64,000 nt of DNA from Oscillospiraceae bacterium (GCA_017938625.1 JAGBBD010000032.1:1-64000), one strand, 5' to 3'; shown: positions 50,475 through 59,248, numbered from the stretch's first letter. Notes: generated from the sequence alone by a model not told the origin. Program-made: numbers and translations.

Positions 50475-52520
50475 ATGAGCTACACTGCTAAGAACATTCG
50501 CAATATTGCACTGCTGGGTCATGGCGGCGACGGCAAGACCATGCTGGCAGAGGATATGCTGTATCTGACCAAGGGTTCTGACCGCCTCGGTTCCATCGCT
50601 GACGGCAACACCGTTTCCGACTTCGATCCCGAAGAGATCAAGCGTCAGTATTCCATCTCCACCTCTCTGATTCCCGTGGAGTTTGAAGGCACCAAGATCA
50701 ACCTGCTGGATAACCCCGGCTTCTTTGATTTCGCAGGCGAGATCGTCCAGTCTCTGCGCGTGGCTGACGCCGGCATGATCGTTCTGTCCGCAAAGGGCGG
50801 CATCGCTGTCGGTGCTGAGAAGGCTTGGAAGTCTCTGAAGGACGCCAACCTGCCCACCATGTTCTACATCTCCAAGATGGATGAAGACAACGCCAACTAC
50901 TACAAGGTCGTTGACGATATGCGCGCCATGTTCGGCAACTCCGTCGTGCCTCTGCAGTTCCCCATCATGAACGGTGAGAAGTGCGTGGGTCTGGTGGACG
51001 TTCTGTCCAAGACTGCCCGCGACACCCAGGGCAATGACATGGCTCTGACCGCAGAAGCTGAAGAGCGTCTGGAAGAGTATCTGGCTGAGCTGTCCGAGCA
51101 GGTCGCTGAGACCAGCGAAGAGCTGATGGACAAGTTCTTTATGGAAGAGCCCTTCACCATGGACGAACTGATTCAGGGTCTGAAGGACGGTCTGAAGCAG
51201 CGTTCCATCACTCCCGTGTTTGCAGGCTCCGCTCTGGCAGGCTACGGCTCCAAGCGCGTCATGGAATACATCGTCAAGTTCTGCCCCAATCCTCTGGAAG
51301 GTCTGGCTATGCAGGGCGAAGAGGGCGAAGAGATCGCTCTGGATCCCAACGGCAGCCCCGTGGCTTTCGTCTACAAGACCATCTCCGACCAGTTCGGCAA
51401 GAACTCCTACTTCAAGGTCATCTCCGGTGAGATCACCGAAGGTATGGCTGTGACCAATGTCCGCACCGGCGGCAGCGAAAAGCTGTCCAACATCTTCTTT
51501 GCCAAGGGCAAGAACCAGACCAAGACCGCCAAGATCGCCTGCGGCGACATCGGCGTTGCCACCAAGCTGGCTTCCGTCAAGACCGGTGACACTCTGGCTG
51601 CCGGTAAGGCTGCTGTCATCAAGGGCATGGATTATGCAGAGCCCTGCTACAAGATGGCGATTTACGCCAAGGTCAAGGGTCAGGAAGACAAGATCGCTGC
51701 CGGTCTGACCAAGCTGAACGAAGAAGACTGCTCCTTTGTTTACGGCACCGATGCCGAGACCAAGGAAATGACCATCGCCGGTGTCGGTGACATCCATCTG
51801 GGCGTCATCTGCTCCAAGTTGGCAAGCAAGTTCAAGGTCGAAGCAGAGCTGCGTCCTGCAAAGATCGCTTACCGCGAGACCATCAAGAAGAGAGTCGAGA
51901 TCCACGGCCGTCATAAGAAGCAGTCCGGTGGTCACGGCCAGTTCGGTGACGTTCATATCCGCTTCGAGCCCCAGTCCGAGACCGAAGATATGATCTTCGC
52001 TGACGAGACTGTCGGCGGCTGCGTGCCCAAGAACTTCATCCCCTCCGTTGAAAAGGGTCTGCGCAACTGCATCGGCAAGGGCGTTCTGGCAGGCTATCCC
52101 ATGGTGTTCTTGAAGGCTACTCTGTTCTTCGGCTCCTACCATCCTGTCGACTCCTCCGATATGGCATTCCAGACAGCAGCTGCTGTTGCTTATAAGGAAG
52201 GCATCCCCACTGCAGGCCCCACCCTGCTGGAGCCCATCGCTGAGCTGAAGGTCCTGGTGCCCGATGCAAACATGGGTGATATCATCGGCGACCTGAACAA
52301 GCGCCGCGGTCGTGTCATGGGCATGAACCCCGCCGGTGACGGTCAGCAGATCGTGGAAGCAGAAGTCCCCGTGGGTGAAATGTCCTCCTACGCCATCGAC
52401 CTGCGTTCCATGACTCAGGGTAGAGGCTCCTACTCCATGAAGTTCGTCCGCTATGAGGAAGTTCCTCAGATCAACCAGGCGAAGATCATCGAAGACGCCA
52501 AGAACGCGGAAGAAGACTAA
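50475..52520 (+). CDS. EF-G-like translational GTPase (FusA2-type)
   Basis: 681 residues with all EF-G domains: G domain (P-loop GHGGDGKT at 15-22, switch II DNPGFFDF at 79-86, SKMD for NKMD), domain II, then domains III-V (TIAGVGDIHLGVICSKLASKF, RHKKQSGGHGQFGDVHIRFEP, LEPIAELKVLVPDANMGDIIGDLNKRRGRVMGM). Phe83 stands where canonical EF-G has the catalytic His of DTPGH. This places it in the paralogous EF-G group of Firmicutes rather than the main translocase. Role in ribosome recycling or stress is possible but unproven. AAAGGAGAAACAACACTT precedes the ATG. Confidence 0.9.
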   Translation: MSYTAKNIRNIALLGHGGDGKTMLAEDMLYLTKGSDRLGSIADGNTVSDFDPEEIKRQYSISTSLIPVEFEGTKINLLDNPGFFDFAGEIVQSLRVADAGMIVLSAKGGIAVGAEKAWKSLKDANLPTMFYISKMDEDNANYYKVVDDMRAMFGNSVVPLQFPIMNGEKCVGLVDVLSKTARDTQGNDMALTAEAEERLEEYLAELSEQVAETSEELMDKFFMEEPFTMDELIQGLKDGLKQRSITPVFAGSALAGYGSKRVMEYIVKFCPNPLEGLAMQGEEGEEIALDPNGSPVAFVYKTISDQFGKNSYFKVISGEITEGMAVTNVRTGGSEKLSNIFFAKGKNQTKTAKIACGDIGVATKLASVKTGDTLAAGKAAVIKGMDYAEPCYKMAIYAKVKGQEDKIAAGLTKLNEEDCSFVYGTDAETKEMTIAGVGDIHLGVICSKLASKFKVEAELRPAKIAYRETIKKRVEIHGRHKKQSGGHGQFGDVHIRFEPQSETEDMIFADETVGGCVPKNFIPSVEKGLRNCIGKGVLAGYPMVFLKATLFFGSYHPVDSSDMAFQTAAAVAYKEGIPTAGPTLLEPIAELKVLVPDANMGDIIGDLNKRRGRVMGMNPAGDGQQIVEAEVPVGEMSSYAIDLRSMTQGRGSYSMKFVRYEEVPQINQAKIIEDAKNAEED

Positions 52521-52530
52521 TTCCAAATAT

Positions 52531-52561
52531 AACAGCACCACCTGCGGGTGGTGCTGTTTTT
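52531..52561 (+). terminator. Terminator of the EF-G-like gene
   Basis: AACAGCACCACC (52531-52542) / GGTGGTGCTGTT (52547-52558), T run. Confidence 0.85.
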
Positions 52562-52581
52562 ATGTACTATATAAATACGAA

Positions 52582-52621
52582 CAACGCTTCACCGGGCATT
52601 TATATGCCCGGTGAAGCGTTG
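52582..52621. terminator. Perfect hairpin after lysR gene
   Basis: 18-bp arms 52582-52599 and 52604-52621 (CAACGCTTCACCGGGCAT and complement) with a 4-nt loop, no long T run. Confidence 0.6.
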
Positions 52622-52672
52622 TGATATTCTCCGAGAAAGCGTGCAGTATTGCTCCAAAGGGAAAACAGATGT

Positions 52673-53545
52673 TTACTTGTGTGCATAAAGCCAGTTTTGT
52701 GCTGTTTCGATGAATGCCTGTGCCACAGGGGAGAGATCGCCTTCCGGCACGGCAAGGGCAATGGTGCGGCTGGCGGCAGGGGAAAGGGGGCGCACCTCCA
52801 GATTTTGCGTTCTGTCCTTGATCAGCAGTTGGGGCACGATGGAAATGCCAAGGCCCTGCTCCACCATGGCAAGAATGGCATAGTCATCCTTGGTGGTGTA
52901 TTTGATGTTGGGGCGGACACCTGCCTTGTCCAGCGCCCTGTGGATATCGTGGGAGGAGCTTTGCAGCAGACTGATAAAGGGATCCTCTGTCATAGCTTCG
53001 ATGGGGATGCAGTGCATCCTTGCAAGAGCATGACCTTTGGGCAAAATGGCGACCAGCGGATCTTCTGACAGGGGAATGGTTTTGACACCTGCCGGAGCAG
53101 GCAGACTGACGAAGCCGAGATCAATGTCGCCGTTCTTTAGCCACAACTCCATATCGTGGTAGTCGCCGTTGAGCATCTGCAGCTCTGCCTTGGGATGCTC
53201 GCTTTGGAATGTGCGGATCATACCGGGCAGCCAATGGACAGCCACGCTGGTGAAGGCGCCGATGCGCACCGTGCCTGTATCAGCGCTGCGAATCTCAGCG
53301 GCAAGCTCTTGCAGCTGCTCGTTTTGCCGCAGAATCTGCTCCATCATAGGCAGCAGCAATTGTCCTGCCTGAGTCAGCTGCACACCGCCGCGACCGCGGA
53401 GCATCAAGGAAAAGCCGAAGCCCTCCTCCAGATCCTTGATCACATGACTGATCCGTGACTGGGTAGAACCCAGCGCTTCGGCAGCTTTGGTCAGACTGCC
53501 AAGCCTGGCTGTTTTGACGAAAACTTCATATTTTTTCATGCTCAT
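52673..53545 (-). CDS. LysR-family transcriptional regulator
   Basis: 290 residues. Winged helix at the start (KKYEVFVKTARLGSLTKAAEALGSTQSRISHVIKDLEEGFGFSLMLRGRGGVQLTQAG) and an effector-binding domain (GTVRIGAFTSVAVHWLPGMIRTFQSEHPKAEL ... DIDLGFVSLP). I chose the ATG at 53545 with CAGGTG before it. It is divergent from the sodium/proline symporter gene, and octamer repeats lie between, so it probably controls putP (inference). Effector unknown. Confidence 0.9.
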   Translation of the reverse strand: MSMKKYEVFVKTARLGSLTKAAEALGSTQSRISHVIKDLEEGFGFSLMLRGRGGVQLTQAGQLLLPMMEQILRQNEQLQELAAEIRSADTGTVRIGAFTSVAVHWLPGMIRTFQSEHPKAELQMLNGDYHDMELWLKNGDIDLGFVSLPAPAGVKTIPLSEDPLVAILPKGHALARMHCIPIEAMTEDPFISLLQSSSHDIHRALDKAGVRPNIKYTTKDDYAILAMVEQGLGISIVPQLLIKDRTQNLEVRPLSPAASRTIALAVPEGDLSPVAQAFIETAQNWLYAHK

Positions 53546-53572
53546 GTAAAACACCTGCATTCCATGCGGAAA

Positions 53573-53725
53573 ATTCATGCATTGTTGCTGTTTTTGTACA
53601 TAATAACGCATGGCGGCTGCTTTGGCAACGGTTTTTTCTACATTGGGTCAATTGCAAAGATTTGGTAAATTTTTTATAATGTAAGCATCACAAATATAGC
53701 ATGAATATATGAAAAAAATTCATGC
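53573..53725. promoter_or_regulatory. Three octamer copies in the lysR-putP interval
   Basis: ATTCATGC at 53573-53580 and 53718-53725, and its inverse GCATGAAT at 53699-53706. The pair 53699-53725 is an inverted repeat just before the putP ribosome binding site; candidate LysR sites. Confidence 0.4.
53652..53680 (+). promoter_or_regulatory. Promoter of putP
   Basis: TTGCAA (53652-53657), 17-nt spacer, TATAAT (53675-53680), 60 bp before the start. Confidence 0.75.
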
Positions 53726-53740
53726 AAAGGAGAAAGAGCT

Positions 53741-55186
53741 ATGTTCAATGTAGAAATGATCATCTTTGTGCTGTATTTCCTGTTTATGCTGGGAATCGGT
53801 CTGTACTTCTTCGTCAAGTCCAAAAATGCCGGCGATAAGGATTACTTCCTCGGCGGACGTCAGATGGGCGCATGGGTGTCTGCTCTGTCTGCAGGTGCTT
53901 CGGATATGAGCGCGTGGGTGCTTATGGGTCTGCCTGCTTCTATCTTTGCGGCAGGTATGGGTCAGACCTGGATCGCCATCGGTCTGCTCATCGGTTACAC
54001 TCTCAGCTGGATCTTCCTGGCACCTCGTCTGCGCCGCTTCTCCATCCATGCCAAGGATTCCATCACCATCCCTCAGTATCTGACCAACCGTTTCCTGTCC
54101 AAGAGCAAGGCGCTGCAGATCCTGTGCGCTGTGATCTTCCTTGTGGCATATACCATTTATGCAGCTTCCTCCATCAAGGCATGCGGCACCTTGTTCAACA
54201 CGGTTATGAACATCCCTGCCGAAACTGCCATGTATATTGCAGCCTTCATTATCATCGGCTATACCTTCCTTGGAGGCTTCTCTGCTGTCTGCTGGACGGA
54301 CTTCTTCCAGGGTATGCTTATGCTGGCAGCTCTGCTGGTGGCACCCATCTTTGCTCTGGCTCTGCTCAAGTCCGGCGCTGTCACGGCACAGCCCCTGCCC
54401 GAGGGCTTCTTCAACTTCGCCTCCTCCTGGCAGGATATCGTGTCCGGTCTCGGCTGGGGTCTTGGCTACTTCGGTATGCCCCATATCATCGTCCGCTTCA
54501 TGTCCATCCGCTCTGAGAAGGAACTGAAAAAGTCCCGCGTCATCGGCATCGGCTGGACGACCATCATTCTGTTCATGTCCGTGGCAGTCGCCACCGTTGG
54601 CAGAATGTTCCTCGGTGAGATCGCCGATACCTCTACCGTCTTCATCCAGATGGTGCGCAAGATCTTCCCTCCCATCCTGTCCGGCATCTGCCTGTCTGCC
54701 ATTCTGGCAGCTTCCATGTCTACTGCCGACTCCCAGCTGCTGGCTTCTGCCTCTGCCTTTGCAAGTGATGTGTATAAGCCTGTCATCCGCAAGAAGGCCT
54801 CCGACAAGGAGATGCTGTGGGCAAGCCGCCTGGTCGTCATCGCCATTGCCATTATTGCCCTGTTTATTGCTGCCAATCCCAACTCCGGCACCATCATGGG
54901 TCTGGTGGAGAACGCATGGGGCGTGTTCGGCGCCGCCTTCGGCCCTGCCATTATGCTGAGCCTGTTCTGGAAGCGCTTTAACTTTGCCGGCGCTGTGACC
55001 GGTATCGCTGTGGGTGCTGTGGTGGATATTGCATGGCTGGCATTCCTGTCCAATTTGGGCATTTATGAGATCATCCCCGGCTTCATTGCCTCCCTCATCG
55101 CCGCTGTGGTCGTGACCAAGCTCACCCCCGCACCCGGTGCAGAAGTGGAAGCCATGTTCGACGAAGCATCCAAGCCCGAAGCATAA
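53741..55186 (+). CDS. putP: Sodium/proline symporter
   Basis: 481 residues, about thirteen helices, SSS family. PutP signatures: YFLGGRQMGAWVSALSAGASDMSAWVLMGLPASIFAAGMGQTWIAIGL, the TIPQYLTNRF segment, GGFSAVCWTDFFQGMLM, and LSAILAASMSTADSQLLASASAFASDVYKP with the Na2-site serines. It imports proline with sodium. AAAGGAGAAAGAGCT precedes the ATG. Monocistronic, divergent from lysR. Confidence 0.92.
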   Translation: MFNVEMIIFVLYFLFMLGIGLYFFVKSKNAGDKDYFLGGRQMGAWVSALSAGASDMSAWVLMGLPASIFAAGMGQTWIAIGLLIGYTLSWIFLAPRLRRFSIHAKDSITIPQYLTNRFLSKSKALQILCAVIFLVAYTIYAASSIKACGTLFNTVMNIPAETAMYIAAFIIIGYTFLGGFSAVCWTDFFQGMLMLAALLVAPIFALALLKSGAVTAQPLPEGFFNFASSWQDIVSGLGWGLGYFGMPHIIVRFMSIRSEKELKKSRVIGIGWTTIILFMSVAVATVGRMFLGEIADTSTVFIQMVRKIFPPILSGICLSAILAASMSTADSQLLASASAFASDVYKPVIRKKASDKEMLWASRLVVIAIAIIALFIAANPNSGTIMGLVENAWGVFGAAFGPAIMLSLFWKRFNFAGAVTGIAVGAVVDIAWLAFLSNLGIYEIIPGFIASLIAAVVVTKLTPAPGAEVEAMFDEASKPEA

Positions 55187-55191
55187 AAACT

Positions 55192-55223
55192 ACGAGGAGC
55201 TGTGATCTCACAGCTCCTCGTTT
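55192..55223 (+). terminator. Terminator of putP
   Basis: ACGAGGAGCTGTG (55192-55204) and complement (55209-55221), 4-nt loop, short T run. Confidence 0.75.
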
Positions 55224-55227
55224 GTAC

Positions 55228-55261
55228 CTTCCCCCAAATGGCAATTGCCGTTTGGGGGAAG
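55228..55261. promoter_or_regulatory. 34-bp palindrome in the lrgAB promoter
   Basis: CTTCCCCCAAA (55228-55238) and TTTGGGGGAAG (55251-55261) flank the self-complementary GGCAATTGCC. The right half contains the -35 and the spacer of the promoter, so it can be an operator; it may also act as second terminator of putP. Confidence 0.5.
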
Positions 55262-55273
55262 ATGTGCTACAAT
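55245..55273 (+). promoter_or_regulatory. Promoter of lrgAB
   Basis: TTGCCG (55245-55250), 17-nt spacer, TACAAT (55268-55273) with TG one base upstream (extended -10). Confidence 0.75.
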
Positions 55274-55299
55274 GAGCAGGATCGAAAGGAGCGAAAGCT

Positions 55300-55671
55300 A
55301 TGTCTGTTTTAAAGCAGCTTTGTCTGATTTTTGCCATCTGCCTTGGGTCTGAATGTATTTCTGCCGTGCTGCCCTTTACTCTGCCTGCCAGCGTCATCAG
55401 CATGGTCATTTTGCTCTTACTGCTGCTTGTAAAGGCTGTGAAGCCTGCCCAGCTGAAGGAAGTATCTGATTTCATGCTGGGAAATATGGCGCTGTTTTTT
55501 ATCCCCGTGGTATCCGGCGTGATCCGTTATAAGGATGTGCTGTTTGCCAACTTCTGGGCGATCATTCTCATCTGCGTGCTGACCACTCCGCTGGTGTTCT
55601 TTGTCACAGGACACGTGGTGCAGCTGACAGTGAGGCTGATGAAGAAAAAGGAGGGAAAGCAGCATGATTGA
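55300..55671 (+). CDS. lrgA: CidA/LrgA family holin-like protein
   Basis: 123 residues, four helices: LCLIFAICLGSECISAVLPFTLPASVISMVILLLLL, then EVSDFMLGNMALFFIPVVSGVIRY and the charged C-terminal tail MKKKEGKQHD. The family is proposed to form holin-like pores or to carry pyruvate or other small acids, in work with LrgB. AAAGGAG precedes the ATG. It overlaps lrgB by 8 bp. Confidence 0.9.
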   Translation: MSVLKQLCLIFAICLGSECISAVLPFTLPASVISMVILLLLLLVKAVKPAQLKEVSDFMLGNMALFFIPVVSGVIRYKDVLFANFWAIILICVLTTPLVFFVTGHVVQLTVRLMKKKEGKQHD

Positions 55672-56350
55672 AGCATTCCTTTCCTCTCCCATGTTTGGTC
55701 TTGCTCTGTCCATTGGCACCTACCTTTTGGGCAAAGCCATTCAGAACAAGGTGAAGCACACCCTTGCAAACCCTCTGGTCATTGGCGCAGCATTTACCAT
55801 TGCTGTGCTGGCTGTGTTCAAGATCCCCTATGAAAACTACGCAAAGGGCGCTGATGTGATCAACTGGATGCTTGGCCCCGTGACGGCGCTGTTGGCGCTT
55901 GGCATCTACAACCAGAGAAAAACCCTGAAAGAATACTTCATCCCTGTGCTGGTGGGCTGCGTCGCAGGTGCCTGCACCAGTATTTTCAGCATCCTTGCCC
56001 TGTGCAAAGCCTTTGGGGTGGACAAGGCGGTGACGGCTGCCATGATGCCCAAAAGCTGCACCACACCCATTGCCGTCTCCATTGCCGAGAGCCACGGCGG
56101 ACTTGCTGCCATTGCTGCCACCTGTGTGGCTGTGGCAGGCATTACGGGTGCGCTTTGTGCGCCCATGTTCTCCAAGTGGTTTGGGATCAAGGATCCCATG
56201 GCACAGGGGCTTGCCACCGGTGCCTGCTCTCATGCGCTGGGCACAGCCACAGCCAGAGAAATGGGCGAAGTGCAGGGAGCCATGAGTTCCATCGCCATTG
56301 GTGTATGCGGTATGATCAGCGTGGTCATCAGTTTGTTTATGACTGTCTGA
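55664..56350 (+). CDS. lrgB: LrgB/CidB family protein
   Basis: 228 residues, about seven helices. Typical segments are FGLALSIGTYLLGKAIQNK, NPLVIGAAFTI, MLGPVTALLALGIYNQRKTLK, AMMPKSCTTPIAVSIAESHGGLAAIAA and GLATGACSHALGTATAREMGEVQGAMSSIAIGVCG. It works with LrgA in cell-wall or carboxylate homeostasis. GGAGG before the ATG lies inside lrgA. Confidence 0.92.
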   Translation: MIEAFLSSPMFGLALSIGTYLLGKAIQNKVKHTLANPLVIGAAFTIAVLAVFKIPYENYAKGADVINWMLGPVTALLALGIYNQRKTLKEYFIPVLVGCVAGACTSIFSILALCKAFGVDKAVTAAMMPKSCTTPIAVSIAESHGGLAAIAATCVAVAGITGALCAPMFSKWFGIKDPMAQGLATGACSHALGTATAREMGEVQGAMSSIAIGVCGMISVVISLFMTV

Positions 56351-56396
56351 GAGATATTGCCTCGCAGAGTTCCGCATCCAAAGATGAGCAATCAAA

Positions 56397-56449
56397 CAGA
56401 ATCAAAAAATCCGAGGACATGTGCCTCGGATTTTTTGATTCTGTTTTTT
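56397..56449. terminator. Bidirectional terminator
   Basis: 20-bp perfect arms 56397-56416 and 56424-56443 with a central A/T stretch, T run to 56449; ends lrgB and the convergent creatininase gene. Confidence 0.85.
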
Positions 56450-56455
56450 GCTGTT

Positions 56456-57193
56456 TTACTGGATGGCTTCACGCAGCCATTCCAGCGTGCATTCGACCAT
56501 GTGCTTGCCGGTCTCGATACTGGCTTCCTTGGCGCTCTGAGCAAACCACTCGGTGTTTCTCTCGCAGCGGCTCAGATCCACCAGCTCGGGGTAGGTGCCC
56601 ATGAGCAGGGAGGTCTCCCACTTGCCTGCGTGGTCAAAACCGCCGCACTTGATCTGGGCGTCGGCACCGATGAGGGGAATGACCTTGATGTAGGAGAAGG
56701 GATCATCATCGGAGCCCATATCCTCGTAGTAGGTAGCGTAGCTGTCGCTGCCCCACCAGCCCTTGCCAAGGGTGTTTTCCATGTATTCCATGGTGACCTT
56801 CTTGGCTGCCTTGTGGCAGGCAATGGTCATGGGCATGAGACCTGCGCCCTCGGTCTGATGATGGGGGATCAGGTAGATGTTCTTGTGACCTGCATCGATC
56901 ATGGACTTGAGGATGCAGTACAGATAGTTTGCGTAGCTGTCTTCATCCACATGGAAGTGGCTGGGCTTGGGCTCACAGACGGCATAGGATGCCACGCCGT
57001 ACCAGATGGGAGGGCAGACCACGATCTCTTTTTCCTTTTCCAGCTCTCGCAGGCAGCCGGTGACGACCAGTGTGTCGGTGCCGCAGGAGGCATGACGGGC
57101 ATGATATTCCAGAGTGCCGATGGGGATGATAAAGGGAACTTTTCTGTCTACGGCATCCTGAATTTCATCATAAAGCATTTCAAGAAGCTGCAT
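56456..57193 (-). CDS. Creatininase family amidohydrolase
   Basis: 245 residues. Metal ligand positions of the family are Glu29, His31 and Asp40 in IGTLEYHARHASCGTDT, and His111/112 and Glu115 in PHHQTEGAG, which replaces the usual NGHGGN. Family members open cyclic amides such as creatinine, or hydrolyse formamides in flavin and queuosine-like pathways. The start at 57193 is preceded by AAGGAG. Last gene of a four-gene operon beginning with the RhaM-like gene. The substrate is not clear; the creatinase-like gene upstream keeps creatinine in play. Confidence 0.82.
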   Translation of the reverse strand: MQLLEMLYDEIQDAVDRKVPFIIPIGTLEYHARHASCGTDTLVVTGCLRELEKEKEIVVCPPIWYGVASYAVCEPKPSHFHVDEDSYANYLYCILKSMIDAGHKNIYLIPHHQTEGAGLMPMTIACHKAAKKVTMEYMENTLGKGWWGSDSYATYYEDMGSDDDPFSYIKVIPLIGADAQIKCGGFDHAGKWETSLLMGTYPELVDLSRCERNTEWFAQSAKEASIETGKHMVECTLEWLREAIQ

Positions 57194-57259
57194 AATTATA
57201 TACTCCTTTTCCATCAAAGATTGCGAGGCCGTGCGGCCTCGCAATCGTATTTTGTTTTC

Positions 57260-58432
57260 TTAGAAGAACAGTTCGGGGCAGATCTCGGGGATCTCGGGGC
57301 TGAGCATCTCGTAGCCGCCTTCCTTGACTGCGATACCCTTTTCCCAACGGACACCGAAGGTGTCGCCGGAGATGTAGGTATCGACCTGATAGCACATGTT
57401 CTCCTTCAGGTAGTAGTCGGAGCTGGTCTCGCACCAGGGAGCCTCAACTTCGATGATACCGGTACCATGGAGAGGACCGTAAACGAAGTTCTTCTCGAAG
57501 CCGTTGTCAACGAAGTACTTATAGAAGTCCTTGGCGATGTCGGCAGCGAAGACACCGGCCTTGACCTGCTTCTCGGTCCAGGTATGAGCCTCACGGCAGA
57601 ACTGGACGATATCGCGGCGCTCGCCTTCCAGCTTGCCCAGGCAGATGGGGTAGCCGATGGCAGCGGAGTAGCCGTCGATCTTAGCGGACAGGTTCAGCTG
57701 AACGATGTCGTTCTTCTCGAACACACGGTAGGAAGAACGGGAGATGGCATGACGGGTGGAAGCCTCGGAGAAGACGTACATGGGCAGGCCTTCGTACTCA
57801 GCGCCGTTTTCATAGACAACGCGCTGTGCAACACCGACCATCTGCAGCTCGGTCATACCGGGCTTGATCTCCTTCATGACCTGCTGGGTAGCCAGGTCAG
57901 CAATGCGGTAGCCCTCACGCAGGCAAGCCAGCTCGTTTTCGGACTTGATGGAACGCAGCTCCACCATGACCTTGCCGGCATCGACCAGCTCAGCCTCGGG
58001 GAAAGCTTCGCGGATAGCGTTGTAGATGGTGACAGAGGTATCCAGGAAGGAAGCAATACCGATACGGATCTTCTTGCCGGTGACGCCGATGGCCTTGAAC
58101 ACATCGTCGAAGGTGTCAGCCTGCAGTTCGGGGTAGGAGGGGTCAGCGCCCTCACGGTATGCCTTCAGAACGAAGATCTTGTCCAGCTTGTTGCGGTCAG
58201 CGCCGAAGACAGCGGACTCTGGACCGACCATCAGAGCGGCTTCGCCGTTGGCAGCGATGGCCACGCCGGCGCGCTCGAACAGGGGCCAGAAGCCGGAGAA
58301 GTAACGGGGGTTGGCGTAGTCAGCCTCGTTGCCGTTGACGATCAGGGCGTCCAGACCCTCACGCTGCAGAATCTTGGCAGCGCGCTGAACTCTTTCTTTG
58401 TACTCGTAATCAGGGATGCAAATTCTTGCCAT
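57260..58432 (-). CDS. M24-fold protein, creatinase/Xaa-Pro peptidase-like, metal site degenerate
   Basis: 390 residues. N-terminal creatinase-type domain (about 1-165) and C-terminal pita-bread fold. In metal-dependent M24 peptidases the ligands are D, D, H, E, E; here the first two are Asn247 (LNLSAKIDGYSAA) and Ala258. His322 (LHGTGIIEVEAPW) and His228 (STRHAISR) are present. Creatinase is the known metal-free member using a histidine, so a C-N hydrolase activity of that kind is plausible. It lies next to a creatininase-family gene. A non-metal peptidase-fold enzyme of another specificity is the alternative. Confidence 0.75.
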   Translation of the reverse strand: MARICIPDYEYKERVQRAAKILQREGLDALIVNGNEADYANPRYFSGFWPLFERAGVAIAANGEAALMVGPESAVFGADRNKLDKIFVLKAYREGADPSYPELQADTFDDVFKAIGVTGKKIRIGIASFLDTSVTIYNAIREAFPEAELVDAGKVMVELRSIKSENELACLREGYRIADLATQQVMKEIKPGMTELQMVGVAQRVVYENGAEYEGLPMYVFSEASTRHAISRSSYRVFEKNDIVQLNLSAKIDGYSAAIGYPICLGKLEGERRDIVQFCREAHTWTEKQVKAGVFAADIAKDFYKYFVDNGFEKNFVYGPLHGTGIIEVEAPWCETSSDYYLKENMCYQVDTYISGDTFGVRWEKGIAVKEGGYEMLSPEIPEICPELFF

Positions 58433-58467
58433 GTTATATTCCTCCTAATTTAATATGTGTAAAATAA

Positions 58468-58824
58468 TTATTCGCAGTAACCGGGAGTGGTGTAGAATGC
58501 CACTTCTCTGGTTTCGGCACGACCATACTGGGCAACGATGGGCACATTGCTTTCCAGCATGATGGCGTACTGCTTGCCTTCGGGAGCAGTGTAAGCGCCG
58601 AAGTCCTCGGGGCGGTTGCTGCGCAGGCAGCGCACACGCATGGGCTGGACCTCAGCCATAAAGGTGACAGGCTCATCGACTTCATACAGCAGAGTGAACT
58701 TGACCTTTGCCACTTCGTTCGTCACATTGGTGATGATGACGGACTCATGACCGGGGATGATGTTCACGCCCTCGGGGGGCAGCTCTGCATCGGGGAAGAT
58801 CCATACTTTTTTGCCGTAGCTCAT
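58468..58824 (-). CDS. ASRT-like protein (sensory rhodopsin transducer family)
   Basis: 118 residues, beta-rich, cytoplasmic. GKKVWIFPDAELPPEGVNIIPGHESVIITNVTNEVAKVKFTLLYEVDEPV, the central VRCLRSNRPEDFGAYTAPEGKQYAIMLESNVPIVAQYGRAETREVAFYTTPG fit the family of Anabaena sensory rhodopsin transducer, whose other bacterial members sit beside sugar-metabolism genes and were proposed to bind carbohydrate-like ligands. No rhodopsin is present. Third of four genes in the operon. Confidence 0.75.
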   Translation of the reverse strand: MSYGKKVWIFPDAELPPEGVNIIPGHESVIITNVTNEVAKVKFTLLYEVDEPVTFMAEVQPMRVRCLRSNRPEDFGAYTAPEGKQYAIMLESNVPIVAQYGRAETREVAFYTTPGYCE

Positions 58825-58836
58825 TTTGTTTCCTCC

Positions 58837-59166
58837 TTACTCGTGGTAAAAAATAGGTTTCATATCATGATAGAATTTGCTCTCGGGATCGATGGCAAAT
58901 TCTTCAAAGCACGGATGGGTGTGTTTCCACCACTGTTGGGTGATGGGATCTGCCGCCATTTTTGCTATATCGGCATCGTAGTCCTCACCTGTGTATTCAA
59001 AGTAGGCAAAGACAAGGTCGCCATGGAGAAAAATGGAGTAATTCTTTAAATTGCACTCGGTGATGGTTTTGAGGACATCGGGCCAGGGATCGGCATGGAG
59101 CCTGCAATATTCTTCGATTTTGTCCTTTTTCAGCTTGCCCAGCTGACCGAAACGAACCATTGCCAT
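58837..59166 (-). CDS. L-rhamnose mutarotase-like protein
   Basis: 109 residues, ferredoxin-like alpha/beta fold. MVRFGQLGKLKKDKIEEYCRLHADPWPDVLKTITECNLKNYSIFLHGDLVFAYFEYTGEDYDADIAKMAADPITQQWWKHTHPC matches the RhaM family, with His24, Tyr and the WW pair at the sugar pocket. Interconverts anomers of L-rhamnose or a related sugar. GGAGG is 9 nt before the first ATG. First gene of the operon that ends with creatininase. Confidence 0.88.
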   Translation of the reverse strand: MAMVRFGQLGKLKKDKIEEYCRLHADPWPDVLKTITECNLKNYSIFLHGDLVFAYFEYTGEDYDADIAKMAADPITQQWWKHTHPCFEEFAIDPESKFYHDMKPIFYHE

Positions 59167-59219
59167 AAGAAAGGCCCTCCTTGCACAATCTGCACAACAG
59201 GCGGCAAATTTCTACTTTG

Positions 59220-59248
59220 AGTTTAGTATAAAATCTTCATGCTGTCAA
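59220..59248 (-). promoter_or_regulatory. Promoter of the RhaM-like operon
   Basis: Minus-strand TTGACA (59248-59243), 17-nt spacer, TAAACT (59225-59220). Confidence 0.6.
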
